A stretch of 64,000 nt of DNA from Cryptomeria japonica (lineage: Eukaryota; Streptophyta; Pinopsida; Cupressales; Cupressaceae). The notes beneath the pieces were generated by a model. It was not told the origin of the DNA. It ran no database searches and worked only from the letters and a program-made list of their open reading frames with translations. The DNA lies in NCBI RefSeq assembly GCF_030272615.1, contig NC_081415.1, forward strand, positions 421,440,757 to 421,504,756, written 5' to 3'. A program made the position numbers and the translations under genes. Every line of letters begins with the position of its first letter. Positions within the stretch are counted from its first letter, which is position 1. This document shows positions 12,103 to 24,927 of this stretch, piece after piece.

Positions 12103-13931
12103 CCCAAAACTAACTACCCTCGACCAATGAGAAATTTACATTTGAGACACTTGTCCTTCTTGCTAAATATGAACCATCAATGAAAATAGAAGGTTGTTGC
12201 ATTGTGAAGTGTGCCCTTCTAGAAGCTTCTGGATAAGTCAGGTTCATTGAACCTGGACATGCTGACTTGGAACAATCTGATTGGTTGGAAGATGACGAGG
12301 CACCACCTCAACGTGTTGGATGTCTTCCTTGAATTCTCCAATTTGTGTCAAGAAATTGTCTAAGTATGGAAATTTGATTCCTTCTTGTCACCATTTGATT
12401 CTGCTTGAGAGCTTGTCTTTTTTAATTTCTTCAGGAGATGAAATCCTTCAAGAAGTTGGAAATTTATTTAACTTTTCCATATTTTCACCAAGTCTAAGAA
12501 CTTTTCTTTCTTGATGCCTTGAGATTCTTTCAAGTGCCTCGAATTTGGAGAAGAAATCCCTTCGTGAAGTATTTCTCAGACTGAGCCAAATTTTGGCCCT
12601 CTCTATGCTTGGACAAACCTTGCTCGTGGTTCTGTCTTCAATTCTGAATTTGGCTTGAAACTCCATTTGTGTTTTCTATGACGATCCTGCCTTCAGCTGC
12701 CAATTTATGTTGCACGGGAGGAGGGTAAAGGCTCTAGATAACCCCTTGCAAATATGAAATGATGGGATCAAGCTGTTCAGACATTCACTGTGATCATGTC
12801 CTCCTTCTTGATACCCTGAATTTGGAGAAGAATTTCTCCATACCTCCATCATAATTGAGGAAACTGGAATTTTCTTTGTGAAATATTTCCCATACTTAGC
12901 CAAATTTTGGCTATCTTCACGCTCGAATGAACCTTGCCCATGGACTTGTTCTCAATCCTCCGTTTGTCTTGAAACTCCAGCTGCAATCTCTATGATGATC
13001 CCGCTTCTACTACCATCTGCGACTTGTAAAACCAAAGGAAATTAAGTTAGAAATCTATCTTTTAGTGCAAAGTTTTGAAGGTTAGATGGTAGAATGCTTT
13101 GATCTTCCGATTTCTCAATACTTTTAGCTTTGAAACAAGCTGCGAACACTTAGAAGGTCATGCTTGAAAGAAAGAATGTTTAATCCAAAATGATCCTCTT
13201 ATCAAAATTTTGGATAAACCCGATAAAGACACCCCCAATACACTCAGAAAAATTGAGAAAATTGACAAGTCTGCCCACCAATCAACTTCACCTTTGACAG
13301 AAATGAGAATATAGAAGGAACAAAAATCAGAAAACTTGAAAGTTCCGCCTTCTACTAGTTGATTGGACTCCAAAATCTGCAGATACTTGATAAGAATGAG
13401 GTTGAAAAATTATAACTCCTTCAAAAGTTCGCTTAATCTGCAAGAGATCACCCTGCAATACCTCCAATCTGCAATAAAACATCTTAAAAACCCTCAGACC
13501 TGCAAGAAGCTTGCTTGAAAATGCTCTCTCTTCATAAAATTGGAACTCTTATTGTGCAATAATGAGAGGAGAGATTGTTTATATGTATTCAAACTTAAAT
13601 TCAAAGTTAGAAACACGCAAATGCACTTCCATTCTTGACTTCAATTCGACCTTGCTTATAGAAGAAGTTTCTAATTTAGTCTTTAGTTGGCTTGTCATCT
13701 CTTCAAGTTCGAAAATCTTCTTCTTGGTTTACCAAGTGCATGTTTCTAAATTGATTTTTAGTCCATAAATATGAACTTGATCTTGTGATATCTTCTTTCA
13801 AAACTTTCTAATTTTATCCACAGTTCGAATTCTTTTTCTATCTGCACTATATCTTCTTCCAAAACTTTCTAAATCAGTTAGCAATGACTTATTTTCGAAC
13901 TTGTTGTTGACTTTGTTTGACTTCCCAGAGT

Positions 13932-15300
13932 AGGGCAGAGTTTTAAGACTTCACTTTTATGCTTGGGCGGAGTTTTAAGACTTCACTTTTATGCTTGGGC
14001 GGAGTTTTCATCTTCCATCTTGATGCTTGGGCGGAGTTTTCAGGTGCCTCTATCATCATGTTGGGGTTTGCTTGCCTTAAACTTCTTCCATTCCATCCAT
14101 AAGGCGGACTTTGAAGGCTTTCCATTTCATGGCGGACTTTCTCATGCTCACTCTGAAAACATCTTGCATGTCCAAGTGTAGGGCGGACTTCTACTTGGCA
14201 CCAAGTATCACTTCATACTAAGCTAAATTTCTGTCATCAATTCTCTTTCATGTTGCATCATATTAACCTCTCCATTTACTGACTTCCAATCTTCATGTTG
14301 CCATCATTGATGTCTCTTACATAGGGTGGAGGTTTTAGGTTCTTTGACACCACACTTGGAAGTGTTTACTAGGTAGGGCGGACTTTCTTAGCTCATGGAA
14401 GGCAGACTTTCTTTCTTCTCTTAGGCAGCTTGGAGGGCGGACTTTTTATTTCTCCAACACCTCCAACTTTGACAAGGCAAACTTCTCTTAGGAACCATTT
14501 TGCATATCTTTTGAGGAGAACTTTGGAGTTAGGCATCTTGCTTGGGCGGAGTTTATGACCATCACCAAGGCGGAATTTTCTGATCTTGAGCACCTTCACT
14601 TCATTCATAGGGCGGAGTTTTGAGCTATCATCCCATAGGGCGGAGTTTGGAGAGACCTCAACCAAGGCGGAGTTTTAGGCTTCCACCAAGGATGGCAGAC
14701 TTTGGAAGACCTCTTCAAACATGGCAGACTTTGAGCACCTCTCCATGGCGGAGTTTTAGAGCTCTCTCTTCAAGGCAAACTTTTGAAGATATCAAGGAGG
14801 GTGGAGTTTTGAGACCACTCCAAGGCGGAGTTTTGAAGGTATCAAGGCGGACTTTCATGAGACATCAAGGAGGGCGGAGTTTTGAGACCACTCCAAGGCG
14901 GAGTTTTGAAGGTATCAAGGCGGAGTTTCTCCACTTCACCTAGGGTGGAGTTTGGGCATCCCTCCATAGGGTGGAGTTTAGAGCTCTCTCTTCAAGGCGG
15001 ACTTTTGAAGGTATCAAGGAGGGCGGAGTTTTGAGACCACTCCAAGGCGGAGTTTTGAAGGTATCAAGGCGGACTTTCTCCACTTCACCTAGGGTGGAGT
15101 TTGGGCATCCCTCCATAGGGCGGAGTTTAGAGCTCTCTCATCAAGGCGGACTTTTGAAGGTATCAAGGAGGGCGGAGTTTTGAGACCACTCCAAGGCGGA
15201 GTTTTGAAGGTATCAAGGCGGACTTTCTCCACTTCACCTAGGGCGGAGTTTGAGACTCTTCATCAAGAGGGCGGACTTTTGGAAGGCCTCAAGAGGGCAG
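13932..15300. repeat. GGCGGAGTTTT minisatellite in LTR3
   Basis: Dozens of copies of 'ggcggagtttt' or 'ggcggacttt' occur, spaced roughly 20-75 bp apart. In the right half (about 14760-15240) they form higher-order units of about 150 bp that contain 'gagaccactccaaggcggag' and 'gaaggtatcaaggcgga'. The array occupies the position in LTR3 where LTR1 and LTR2 carry an unrelated 166-176-bp array. Open frames across it are by-products of the repeat. Confidence 0.9.
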
Positions 15301-16053
15301 ACTATATATGAAATATAACATTTAAGTATAAGTGCTTTAAGCTATATTTCATATATATTGTCAAGATGTTTGAGAGTGGTTTCAGATCCCTAGGACTTAT
15401 AATGCAAAATCTAGTTTTTGGAGGATTCTCCAATTTTCTAGACTTAGTCAAATTTCAGGATCAGGATGACATTCCAGTCTTTTAGCCAAATTTTAGGACA
15501 TTTGAGGATCAGGGTGACATTCCAGACTTAGATGATTTTTCGAGCTGATTACCCTTTGAATGCGCCATGGCCCCCTAAAGTATAGGGACTTAGCTTTTTG
15601 GGTCAAAACTTGAAAATTTTGGATCGCGGTCGAAGCAGGTCAGTGGTATCAGTGCAAACCCTAGGTTCCCATTCCGAAAAAGCAAAAAGAAGACATCCCT
15701 AAAAAATAGGGAAAACTTTCTAAAAATAGCCATACCGGGGATTGGGCAAAAATTGCCAAAAACGAAACTTCCTAAAAAATAGGAAAAAGCAAAAAAACAA
15801 ACTTTCTAAAAATAGAAAGTTGTCCAAATTCGTCCAAATTAATTGCTATCTTCGTCCTTTGGCCTTTCTATGCACTCTGACGGTATCCTGACTCTGGAAT
15901 CACTTGATTTGCAAAAACTAACTTTCAATATCCAGGACTCGAACTGTTCAAAACTGAGGCAGAAGGCCACGGGACACTAACAAAACCCTAGAAAGCAGGA
16001 AAAGAGAGGGTCCCCATTTGCAATGGAGCGATGTGTGAAAAAAGGTCACAACA

Positions 16054-18640
16054 GGATTGTTTCCTACTAGCCCAAGAGATCATAGCGGAACCCAAGATGG
16101 AATAGATTCCTGAAGTGCTTTTTCTGTCAGTAACACTTCCAACCCAATCAGAATCAGAGTAGCCTTCCAAGTTGATTGCTGTGTTGATTGGATACTTCAG
16201 CCCATAGCCAATTGTTCCACACAAGTATCTCAAGATGTGCTTGGCTGCCACCAAGTGAACATGCTTTGGCTGGTTCATGAATTGGCTAAGTGCACTCACT
16301 GCATAGCAAATATCTGGTCTAGTGTTGACTAGATACATCAAGGATTCAATCAACTGCTTGTACTCTGAGGGATCTGCAAAATCAGAGTTAGCTGCAGAAA
16401 TACTCAACTTCTTCAAGTTAGTTTCCATAGGAGTAGACATAGGTTTACAATCCATCATACCAAATCTTTTCAATATATCAATAGTATATTTACCTTGACT
16501 TAGAATAATTTCATTAGGTCTTTGCCAAACTTATAACCCTAGAAAGTAATGCATTAGACCTAGATCCTTCATTTCAAATTCAGTAGCTAATTCTTTCTTA
16601 CACCTAATGATGAGACTATCTTCACTAGTTAGAAATAAATCATCAACATATAAAACCAGGATTATCATTTCACCATTAAATACTTTAAAGTAAATGTTAG
16701 GATCAACATCATTCTTATAAAATCCTAAACTAACTAAGTACTTATCAATTCTTTCATACCAAGCTCTAGGAGCTTGCTTGAGGCCGTAGAGAGCTTTCTT
16801 CAATCTTCACACATGAGTCTCTCTATTATGAATCTCATAACCTTCAGGTTGTTCAATATAGACTTCTTCCTCAATAACACCATTAAGGAAGGCAGTCTTT
16901 ACATCCATTTGATGTAATTTCCAGCCTTTGGCTGCAACAATAGCTATAATAGTTCTAATAGAAGTATATCTAGCAACGAGCAAATTTTTCTTCATAATCT
17001 ATGCCTTTCTTTTGAGAAAAACCACGAGCTACAAATCTAGCTTTATATTTCTCTATACTACCATCAACAACGTGTTTAATTTTAAACAACCATTTGGAAG
17101 AAACAATAGACTTACCTTTCGGTCTAGGCACAACATCCCAGACATCATTCTTGATGATGGGTTGATACTCTTCGTCCATAGCTAACTTCCATGCTTGCTG
17201 GTTCATAGCTTCTTCTATGTTGGATGGTTCAGCCGCACATCATTGCAACATAGTTAGGGAGCTTTTGAGGTCTCTTACTTTCTCTGAAAGTGCCACTAGG
17301 AGCTGCAAACTTTTCTGCATCTTGAATTGTGCTTCTAACCCAAAGGGGTCTTTTCTTGCTAACTGCAATATCTCTATGTCCATCAGTTGGAACTAGAGGC
17401 TTAGGAGGATCATCATGCTCAATAGGTTCAAGAGGATCAATAGGCTCCCTCTGAATCTCAGGGTTAGTATCAATATCCATATCTTGATTATCATTAACTT
17501 TTTTATCATTATCAATAAGAGAACCTTTAGATTTCTTGAAAGCAATATTTTCTTCAAAGGTGACATCCCTACTTACCTCAATGTACCTTTGACCAAGAAT
17601 GTAGATGCAAAATGCCTTGGAAGATTCACTATATCCAACAAGGATACCCTTTTTCCCGGAAGGCTCTAACTTAGTCCTCTTTTCCTTTGGCACATGAACA
17701 TAGACAAGACTTCCAAAGATCCTTAGGTGGCTGATATCTGGTTTGACTCCCGTGAAAGCTTCCTCAGGAGTTATGTTCTTCAGGACACGGTGAGGACATC
17801 TATTCTGAATGTACACAACAGTCTTGGATGCTTCAACCCATAAGAAGATTTGCAGGTTCTGATCATGAATAATAGCTTTGACAGCTTCAACAATGGTTCT
17901 ATTCTTTCGTTCAGCTACACCATTTTGCTGAGGATTGTAGGGAACGCAAAACTCCCTCTTAATTCCTATTTCTGCACAAAAGTCATTGAAGCTACTTGAG
18001 GTGTATTCACCTCCATTGTCAGATCTTAACACTTTAATCCTTTTACCAGACATATTTTCAGTTAGAGCTTTAAATTCTTTAAACCTACTTAACACTTCAT
18101 CAGATTCTTTAGATTTTAGAAAGTAAATCCAAGTCTTTCTAGAAAAATCATCTATAAATGTAACATAGTATAGAAATCCGCTAGGTGAAGGAATAGACAT
18201 AGGTCCACATAGATCAGAATGAACAAGTGCTAGTTTTTCTTTAGCTCTACTTTCATTTTTATGAAATGGACTTTTAGTGTTCTTACCTAATGCACAACCT
18301 TTGCATGCATCATCATGAGATTGATTAAGTTTAGGCATACCTTTAACCATCCTTTCAAGTGAAGGAAGTGCCTGATAGTGAAGATGACCGAGCCTTCTAT
18401 GCCATAGCTTGCTAGATTCAGGAGCTTCATGAATGAGTGCTCGAATGGGGTTAGTTGAAATCTTATACAAACTATTATATTTATTTCCAATAACACGAGC
18501 AGATTTAATACTAGATTTCTTAGGCCATGCAAGTACTTTACCCTTAGAAAATGCTATTTGATAACCTTTATCTTCTAGGGCAGAAATAGAAATTAAATTC
18601 CTCTTAATGATTCGGGACTCTCTAGGAACTCGCTCTACAT
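16054..18640 (-). pseudogene. Copia-2 integrase, RT and RNase H (N-terminal part)
   Basis: Minus-strand copia pol in family order. From the high-coordinate side: 'RNLISISALEDKGY' (end of protease region), a GAG-pre-integrase with 'WHRRLGHLHYQ' and 'CKGCALGK' (HHCC), then an integrase core with acidic residues at 'HSDLCGP', 'RSDNGGEY' and 'GVAERKNR'. RT follows with 'VPRPKGKSIVSSKWLFKIK', 'MDVKTAFLNG' and the intact active-site box YVDD near 16640. RNase H has 'GYSDSDWVGS' and 'RKSTSGIY', and breaks at 'SRKQS' where LTR3 entered. Lesions: frameshifts near 17225, 16985 and 16535, and a stop at 16804-16806. Gag and most of PR are missing beyond about 18605, replaced by unrelated sequence. It is the best-preserved copia element here. 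Confidence 0.9.
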
Positions 18641-19090
18641 GAGACTCACTAGAAACTGGGTTTTTTCTGAGTCTTACCGAGTTTTTGCCGAGTCCCAATC
18701 CGGGTCAGCCTTGCTGAGTCTAAGTCTTGTTTCTATGGTTGTAATGTTGAGCAACTGCCAATATCAACTCTGGGGACTAGACTGCTTGGGGGAAAATAGT
18801 AGCTTCTACAAGTCTTGATTGCCTGATTCTTCTGTATGTAGCATTAGGGTCTTTGCTAGATACTTCCCTTTGGATTGCCTCCAACTCAATGTGCCCTATT
18901 TCCATATTTGTGACCCATTGCACATCATTTTCAAACGTTGAAACCAGTGTTTGTCCCTTATACTGGTACTTCATAGTGACAGGGTTCTTTTCAAGCTTAA
19001 CTTCATTTTTGGTCTTCTTTCTTCGGGTTACTGCTGCTTCCATAAGAGCTCTTCTAGCTGCAAAACAAAGTGCATAATTAGTGCCTTAGA
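18641..19090. other. Unassigned segment replacing the Copia-2 5' end
   Basis: Homology to copia pol stops near 18605. The minus strand then holds 'GACTCGGCAAAAACTCGG'-type repeats (18640-18720) and an 88-residue open frame (19043-18777) rich in charged residues (MEAAVTRRKKTKNEVKLEKN...). I do not recognise that frame. It may be a fragment of another transposon or of a host exon. The join marks a deletion or a second insertion that removed the Copia-2 gag and 5' LTR. Confidence 0.35.
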
Positions 19091-19109
19091 AATTATATTT
19101 CGAAGCAGT

Positions 19110-20430
19110 GAACCTTGAGGTTCTGGGTTCAAAAAGACCTTTTTACAAACCTGCAGCAAAACTTTGGGATCTCGAAGTTTCGAGGTTCCAAAGTTTAGAG
19201 AACCTCACAAAAATCTCACTCCAAAATCCCAGGGTTCTGGGGTTCCAAAGTGGAGGATACCAAAGACTCACTGCTTCGGGATATTGAGATCCCGAAATGG
19301 TGAAGAGGAAATCAAAAGTCCAAGGCCAAGCTTCAGGATCCTAGAAACTCGGGGTTCCGGAGCCTTGAGTGGGATAGCTTTTTGGAACTTCAGAATCCCG
19401 GGAAGTTGGGGTTCCGAAGTGAAATAGAGGCACATCAAAAAGGTACTTCGGAATCCCAGGAACCCGGGGTTCTGGAGTGAAACAACTAAGGATTCAACCA
19501 AGGGTGACACCTGCAGGATCTCGAGAATCTGGGGTTGCGGAGGATGAGGATCATAGAGTAAGGACAACTCTCTGGAATCCCGGGAACCCGGAGTTTTGGA
19601 GAGGAACAACCAAAACAAAGGCCGGTATCTCGGGAACCCGAGATCCCGGAGTGGCAAGGAATCTAAGAGAGGAGGGGCCTAACTGCTGAAAATCGACTTA
19701 TTCAAAAACAAGAAACCCTAAGTTAATATAGAAAACGAAACAAAACAAAGACAAGGAGAAAGAGGAAACCCACAAAAACACAAGGCGGGAAGAGAAGTGA
19801 CCTACCTGGACAAGGAGGAGGGAGGAGACAAAGTGTGCCACACGAACTCACTGAATCGTCGGAAGAACAAGGCTCTAGGATAACTCGAGGCGCAAACGAA
19901 CAAAATGAGCCTAGGAAGGGTATTTATACCTCTGGCGATCATGGGAATCGAGACACGCCTCGGGGTTCTGAGATCTTGGAGTTTTGGAGTCAGAAAGAAA
20001 TTGACTTCGAGACCTCAGAGTTCCGAAACCTCGAAGGGACAAAAAAATGGAACACACAACAAAGAGAACCCGAGATTCCTGAGTCCTGGGGCCTTGACAA
20101 GCAAACCATTCCTGAGATCCCAGAGCTTCCAACCAAAGAAAACAAAACAACTTAGAGGACTTCGGAGTTCTAGGATTTTGGGATTTCGAGGTACACAACC
20201 AAGCAAACAAAAGGGGAACTTGAGAATTTCGGGATTCCGAAATCTCAAAGTTTCGAAAAGAAGAAAACAAAAGCACTTTGGGGTTTCGAGAACCCGAAAC
20301 TTCAAAGCCCAAAACAAAAAGAAACAAGGCAAACAGAGGCACTTTGGGATCCCAGGGTTCCAAAGTGCGCAGATTAGGAAAGACAAAAACACACTCTGGG
20401 GTTTCGAGACTTCGAAACTCCGAAGTGACA
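19110..20430. repeat. Field of degenerate palindromic repeats
   Basis: About twenty degenerate units, 50-70 bp apart, each centre on an imperfect palindrome of the type 'ggaatcccgggaacccgg' followed by 'ggttccgaag'. Clear copies lie near 19390, 19450, 19570 and 19625, and more diverged ones run from 19950 to 20420. A non-repetitive gap runs from about 19700 to 19940. Long overlapping frames on both strands are repeat artefacts rich in Ser/Arg/Pro or Phe/Leu. The field lies just upstream of the Copia-3 LTR end and could be part of its U3 or of an older insertion. Confidence 0.7.
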
Positions 20431-20499
20431 AAACAAGAAACTCAAAGGGGAAACAAAACAGAAAGAAAAACAAAACAAAAAGGGGTGACCCACATTTCT

Positions 20500-20774
20500 A
20501 GGCACAAAATGGAGGGGCGGAGTATGCAGAGCATAACAGGTTGGTTCCTACAAAGCTTGTAAGAAGATATATATAAAAGCAATATTTTGTCATGGTTTTC
20601 TCCCGCAAGGGTTTTCACATAAAATTGTGTGTGCATCTTGTGTTCTCCATTGCTAGATCTTATTCATGTGGATACATTTGATTATTAATCTATGATTGCT
20701 AAAGTTTAAATAAGTGAAAATTGTCTTATATTGATTTACCTCCACTCTCAATATAAGTGTGTGTGTTTTCTTCA
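20500..20774 (+). mobile_element. 5' LTR of Copia-3 (3' portion)
   Basis: The right end CA at 20773-20774 is fixed by the primer-binding site two bases later. A TATA-like run (about 20566-20578) lies some 200 bp upstream, as expected for an LTR promoter. The left end could not be set because the palindromic repeat field merges into it and no 3' LTR is present. Confidence 0.5.
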
Positions 20775-20776
20775 AT

Positions 20777-20788
20777 TGGTATCAAAGC
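20777..20788 (+). other. Copia-3 primer-binding site
   Basis: TGGTATCAAAGC differs at one base from the initiator tRNA-Met complement TGGTATCAGAGC. It lies two bases after the LTR end and about 50 bp before the gag ATG. Confidence 0.75.
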
Positions 20789-20840
20789 GGGTTCCTTCTA
20801 TAAAACCTAACCACTTGAAGAGAGATCTTATAGTACACAC

Positions 20841-23800
20841 ATGGCTGGGTGAGAATCATATGGTTTCTCATCAAACCGAGCACCTCTATTTGACGGGATA
20901 AATTATGCCTGCTGTAGCATAAGGATGGAAACATATTTAAATGCCCTAGTGTATGATGTCGAAAGAGGCTATACACTACCTGCTACTCTCCCAATGGATC
21001 AAGCCGAAAAAAGAGAAAGCGAAAATAATGCCAAAGCCAGGAATGCAATGATATGTGGTCTAGCTGAATTTGAATTTTTAAAGGTCATGCATTGCAAATT
21101 GGTGAAGGATATGTGGGATAAGTTGAATATTTATGAAGGAGATGATAAAGTAAAGAAAGCAAATCTGTAGACCCATCAACAAAAATTTGAAAGCCTCGAA
21201 ATGAAAGAAAATGAGAACATAGCTTCATATTTTCTTTGTGTTGATGAAACTGTTAACATGATAAGAGGTGAAAGAATTGAGGAATTTGTGATCTTTCAAA
21301 AGATACTAAAAACTTTACCCTATAGATTTGATTTCGAAGTGTTGATGATTGAAGAGATGAGAGATTTAGACAAAATGACAAAGGACGAGTTGCGTGGGAT
21401 CCTCACTGCATTTGAAATGAGGATTGAAGAAAGACCACCATAACGGGAAGAAGCCTTCAAACTATCTAGAAGAACAACGAACAAAGGTTCAAGTGAAAGT
21501 TCAAGCAAAGAAGAGGAAGCATATCTTGCAAGAAGATTCAAGAAAGGATCCGCCAAACGCAAAGGTAAGTTTACTCTCAAATGCTTTAATTGTGGTTAAA
21601 TAGATCATTTTGCTGCCAAATGTCCACATGTTGGAAGCAAAAGTAGTGAAGAAGTATATTATGATAAGGGAAAAGACAAGAAAAATCGCTATAACAAGAA
21701 GCACACTAAAGGGAAATTCGAGAAGAAGAAATTTTTTTGAAGACACAAGAAGAGCTTATATGCGCGAGGGAGTAATAGCTCACTTGAAGAAAGTGATATG
21801 ACCTTTTTCAGAAAGTGATTTATAAGAAATTCTCTTCATGGCCATTGAAACGAAAGAAGCAGCGGCAAGGTGCAAAAATAAAGGAAATGAAAAGATCGGA
21901 AGTAAGGAAGATACCATAGCAGATCTTGAGGAAGAACTTACCATTGCCATTAGACGAAATCAAAAGACTCAAGAAGCAAAATTTAAAGTTGAAAGACCAA
22001 ATTCAAGAAGACGGTGAAAAGTTCGTAAAGATAATTGTGGATTTGAAGAATCAAGCTGAAGAAGTCAAATGCATTGAAGATGTTTTAAAAGACCAACTAA
22101 AGGCAAAAGAACTGGAGTGTGAGAAGCTTGAATCTGAAATTGTTTCTTTGAGGAAGGAACTAGAAAAGTCTAAAGATCAGCTTAGTAGAAACATAAAGTT
22201 TGATAAAGGTTCTGAGATGTTAGAAGACATTATCAACTTACAAAGATTACCATTCACCAAAATTGGTCTTGGTTTTGATGGCAAAAGTTCACAAACACAA
22301 AGAAGTTGGAAAATAAGAATTATGTTGCGGCCCTCAAAAGTTCCAACAAAGAGGTAAATGAGAAGGAGGTGAAGAAAGAAGATAACAAAAATTAAGCAAG
22401 CCAAAAAGGAGGCAAACAAAGAGGAAAACAAGGAGGAGTATAAAGCCTCACAGTTTCAAAGAACTAACAAGGACAACCTCAAATGGTCCTTCCCACAAAG
22501 GAAGCCACACACAACTAGGTTCAACAATTCCTTTCATGGCTATTGTTTTTCATGCAATCAATATGGTCATAGAACAATAGATTGTAGAGTGTGTACAAGA
22601 AATGTTTTCGGATTTTCCAAAAGGTACTTCAACACATTCACTCCTCTAATGGATTATAACATCCTATGCTATAAGTGTAACAATTTTGGGCACATAGAAA
22701 AGTTCTGCAAAGGTAATTCTGTTGAGCCTTTGAGACAAAATAAGGAGGATGTTCGTGACAAGAAAAAGGATGAATCAAAGAAAGTTTGAAAAAAAAGGAG
22801 CAAGAAATGAAGGAAAGATCCATGCTCATACAAGTTGCACTACATGCTCAAGATGAGAAAGACCAATGGTATGTTGATAGTCGTTGCTCAACCCACATGA
22901 CTGGTGACAAAAGGAAATTCCTCTCTCTAAAGGAAGTGAATGAAATAGCAGTAAACTTTGGGGACAATGCTACGACAAAAATAAAAGGTAAAGGCACACT
23001 TAGTCTAGATAATGGAAGAACTAAAACTAAGGATATCTTATATGTTGAAGGATTAAAGCATAATCTCCTTAGTGTGAGTCAAATGGGTGGTCAAGGGCAT
23101 ACCTTCACGTTTCATTTTGGAGGATTTAAAATCATGAAAAATGGAAAATTAATAGCTAATGCTTATAGAACAGATGGTAATTGTACATTCTCAATTAAGT
23201 CAAAAGTGATAAAAACTATATGGGCAAGAAGATGAGAGTTGGTTATGGCATGGAAGGATGGGACACTTGAACTTTGACATCATTGTGAAGATCAACAAAA
23301 GGCAAGCTCTAAGGGACATGCCAAAGAAAAGTCTTCAAATATTATTTGTAAATAGTGTCAATACAGTAAACAAATAAGGAAAAGCTTCAAATTGAAGGAG
23401 TATTCAATGGCAAAGCCTTTGGAACTTGTTCACATTGATTTGTGTGGGCCAACAAGGACGAAAAGCTTGCAAGGTGAGAGTTATTTCATGCTGCTGATTG
23501 ATGAATATTCTAGGATGACTTGGGTAGCTTTTCTTAAAGAAAAATTTGAAGCAATCGAGAAGTCTAAGGCATTCAAAGCCTTAGTAGAGAATGAAACAAG
23601 ATCAAAGATCCAAATGCCTTAGATCTGACAAAGCAAGAGAATTTAGCTCAAATGAATTTGAACAATACTGTGAGAGGTAGGGGATAAAGAGACAATATTC
23701 AGCTGCAAGAACTCCATAGCAAAATGGAGTAGTTGAGAGAAAGAATAGAACAATTCAAGGAATGGAAAGAGCTATGCTAAATGAATCCAAGATAGCTGAT

Positions 23801-24927
23801 ACTTTTTGGAAAGAAGTGGTACATATAGTTGTCTACATTTCAAACTGAGAACAAATTAGGGTGAATGACAACAAACTCAATATGAACTTTCGAAGGGAAG
23901 GCTTTGCATCAATAAAGTATTTCAAGGTTTCCGGAAGAAAATGCTATATAAGAAGGGAAGAGGAAGATTTGGGAAAATTCAATTCCAGAAGCGATGAAGG
24001 TATCTTCCTTGGATATTCCACAAGGAGCAAAGCTTACAAATGCTATAACAAAAGATTGCACAAAGTTGTTGAAAGTGAAAATGTGAGAGTTGACAAAGAA
24101 ATACATCAAAAGCAAATAGTACAATAAATTGATTATCAAAAGGAAGAAAGTTGTAAAGAAGAAATAGAGGAAGAAACTAAAACTAGAGAAGTTGAGAAAA
24201 GAAATCCAAGGACTCCATCAAAGGCACCACCCAAGACACCATCTAGATTTGTTCAAAAGAACCATCCTAAAGGTTTGATTATTGGAAGCAAAGGCACATA
24301 AATTCAAACAAGAAGAAGACTTACCAATACAATAGATAATGCAAATTTGTGTTTGCTTTCCAGAGTTGAACCAAAGAACTTTTTAGAAGCAAGTGAAGAC
24401 AAGCAGTGGATCAAGGCTATGGAAGAGGAATTGGATCAAATTGAGAAAAAGGAGACTTGGGAACTTGTCCCAAGACCTAAGGACAAAATGTAATTGACAC
24501 TAAATGGTTTTCCGAAACAAACTAAATTAGGATGTCCAAGTTGTAAGAAATAAGGGAAGATTGGTATGCAAAGGATATGCTCAAGTTGAAGGAGTTGATT
24601 TCGAAGAGACATTTACCCTTGTTGCATGTATGGAAGCTATAAGGATGTTCTTAGCCCTTGCTAGCTTTAAGAACTTCAAAGTCTATCAAATGGATGTAAA
24701 ATCAGCCTTCCTAAATAGAAATATGGAAGAGGAAGTGTACATTGAACAACCTGAAGGGTTCATTCTACCAGAGAATGAGGATTATGTTTGTAGACTAAAG
24801 AGGGCTCTTTACGGACTAAAGCAAGCCCTAAGGGCTTGGTATTCAAGGTTAGACAAGTATCTTCAAGAGTAAAGAGGAATTGCGGATAGCAATTTGTATA
24901 TGAAGAATGAAGGACATAATTTGTTGA
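20841..24927 (+). pseudogene. Copia-3 gag-pol polyprotein, broken
   Basis: Gag starts MAG at 20841 with an immediate stop, then 'APLFDGINY' and a long capsid segment with 'NNAKARNAMICGL'. The zinc knuckle at 21582-21623 (CFNCG...HFAAKC) has a stop codon inside it. A Glu/Lys-rich coiled-coil stretch spans about 21930-22200. Two more CCHC knuckles follow (C-FSCNQYGHRTIDC near 22544 and CYKCNNFGHIEKFC near 22668). The protease reads WYVDSRCSTHMTGD near 22868, with Gly changed to Arg in the active site. Integrase pieces include 'LVHIDLCGPTRTKSLQGE' near 23420. RT includes 'NFKVYQMDVKSAFLN' near 24670 and 'LKRALYGLKQALRAWYSRLD' near 24795. The frame is lost at 24927, just before YVDD, where a poly(T) run starts. 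It belongs to the same lineage as Copia-1, with fewer lesions. Confidence 0.88.

Larger units (their letters stand above)
11280..16053 (-). mobile_element. Solo LTR, giant LTR family, copy LTR3
   Basis: On the minus strand the segment starts TGTTGTGACC at 16053 and ends with CCAACA at 11280. It is flanked by GGACT (11275-11279) and GGATT (16054-16058), a 5-bp target duplication with one mismatch. It sits inside Copia-2 RNase H. There is no primer-binding site, gag or pol inside, and no second LTR, so it is best read as a solo LTR of 4774 bp left by LTR-LTR recombination. Homology to LTR1 and LTR2 is clear at both termini, in a hairpin at 15305-15356, and around the TATA/telobox promoter. The U3 array differs from theirs. 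A large non-autonomous element with no internal genes is an alternative. Confidence 0.85.

Noticed and set aside
14393..15183. Frames of 70-107 codons inside LTR3
   Set aside because: They translate the GGCGGAGTTTT minisatellite and repeat with it. No independent motif is present.
19268..20501. Several 100-200-codon frames on both strands rich in Ser, Arg, Pro or Phe
   Set aside because: They follow the palindromic repeat field in multiple frames at once, as expected for a repeat rather than for protein-coding sequence.
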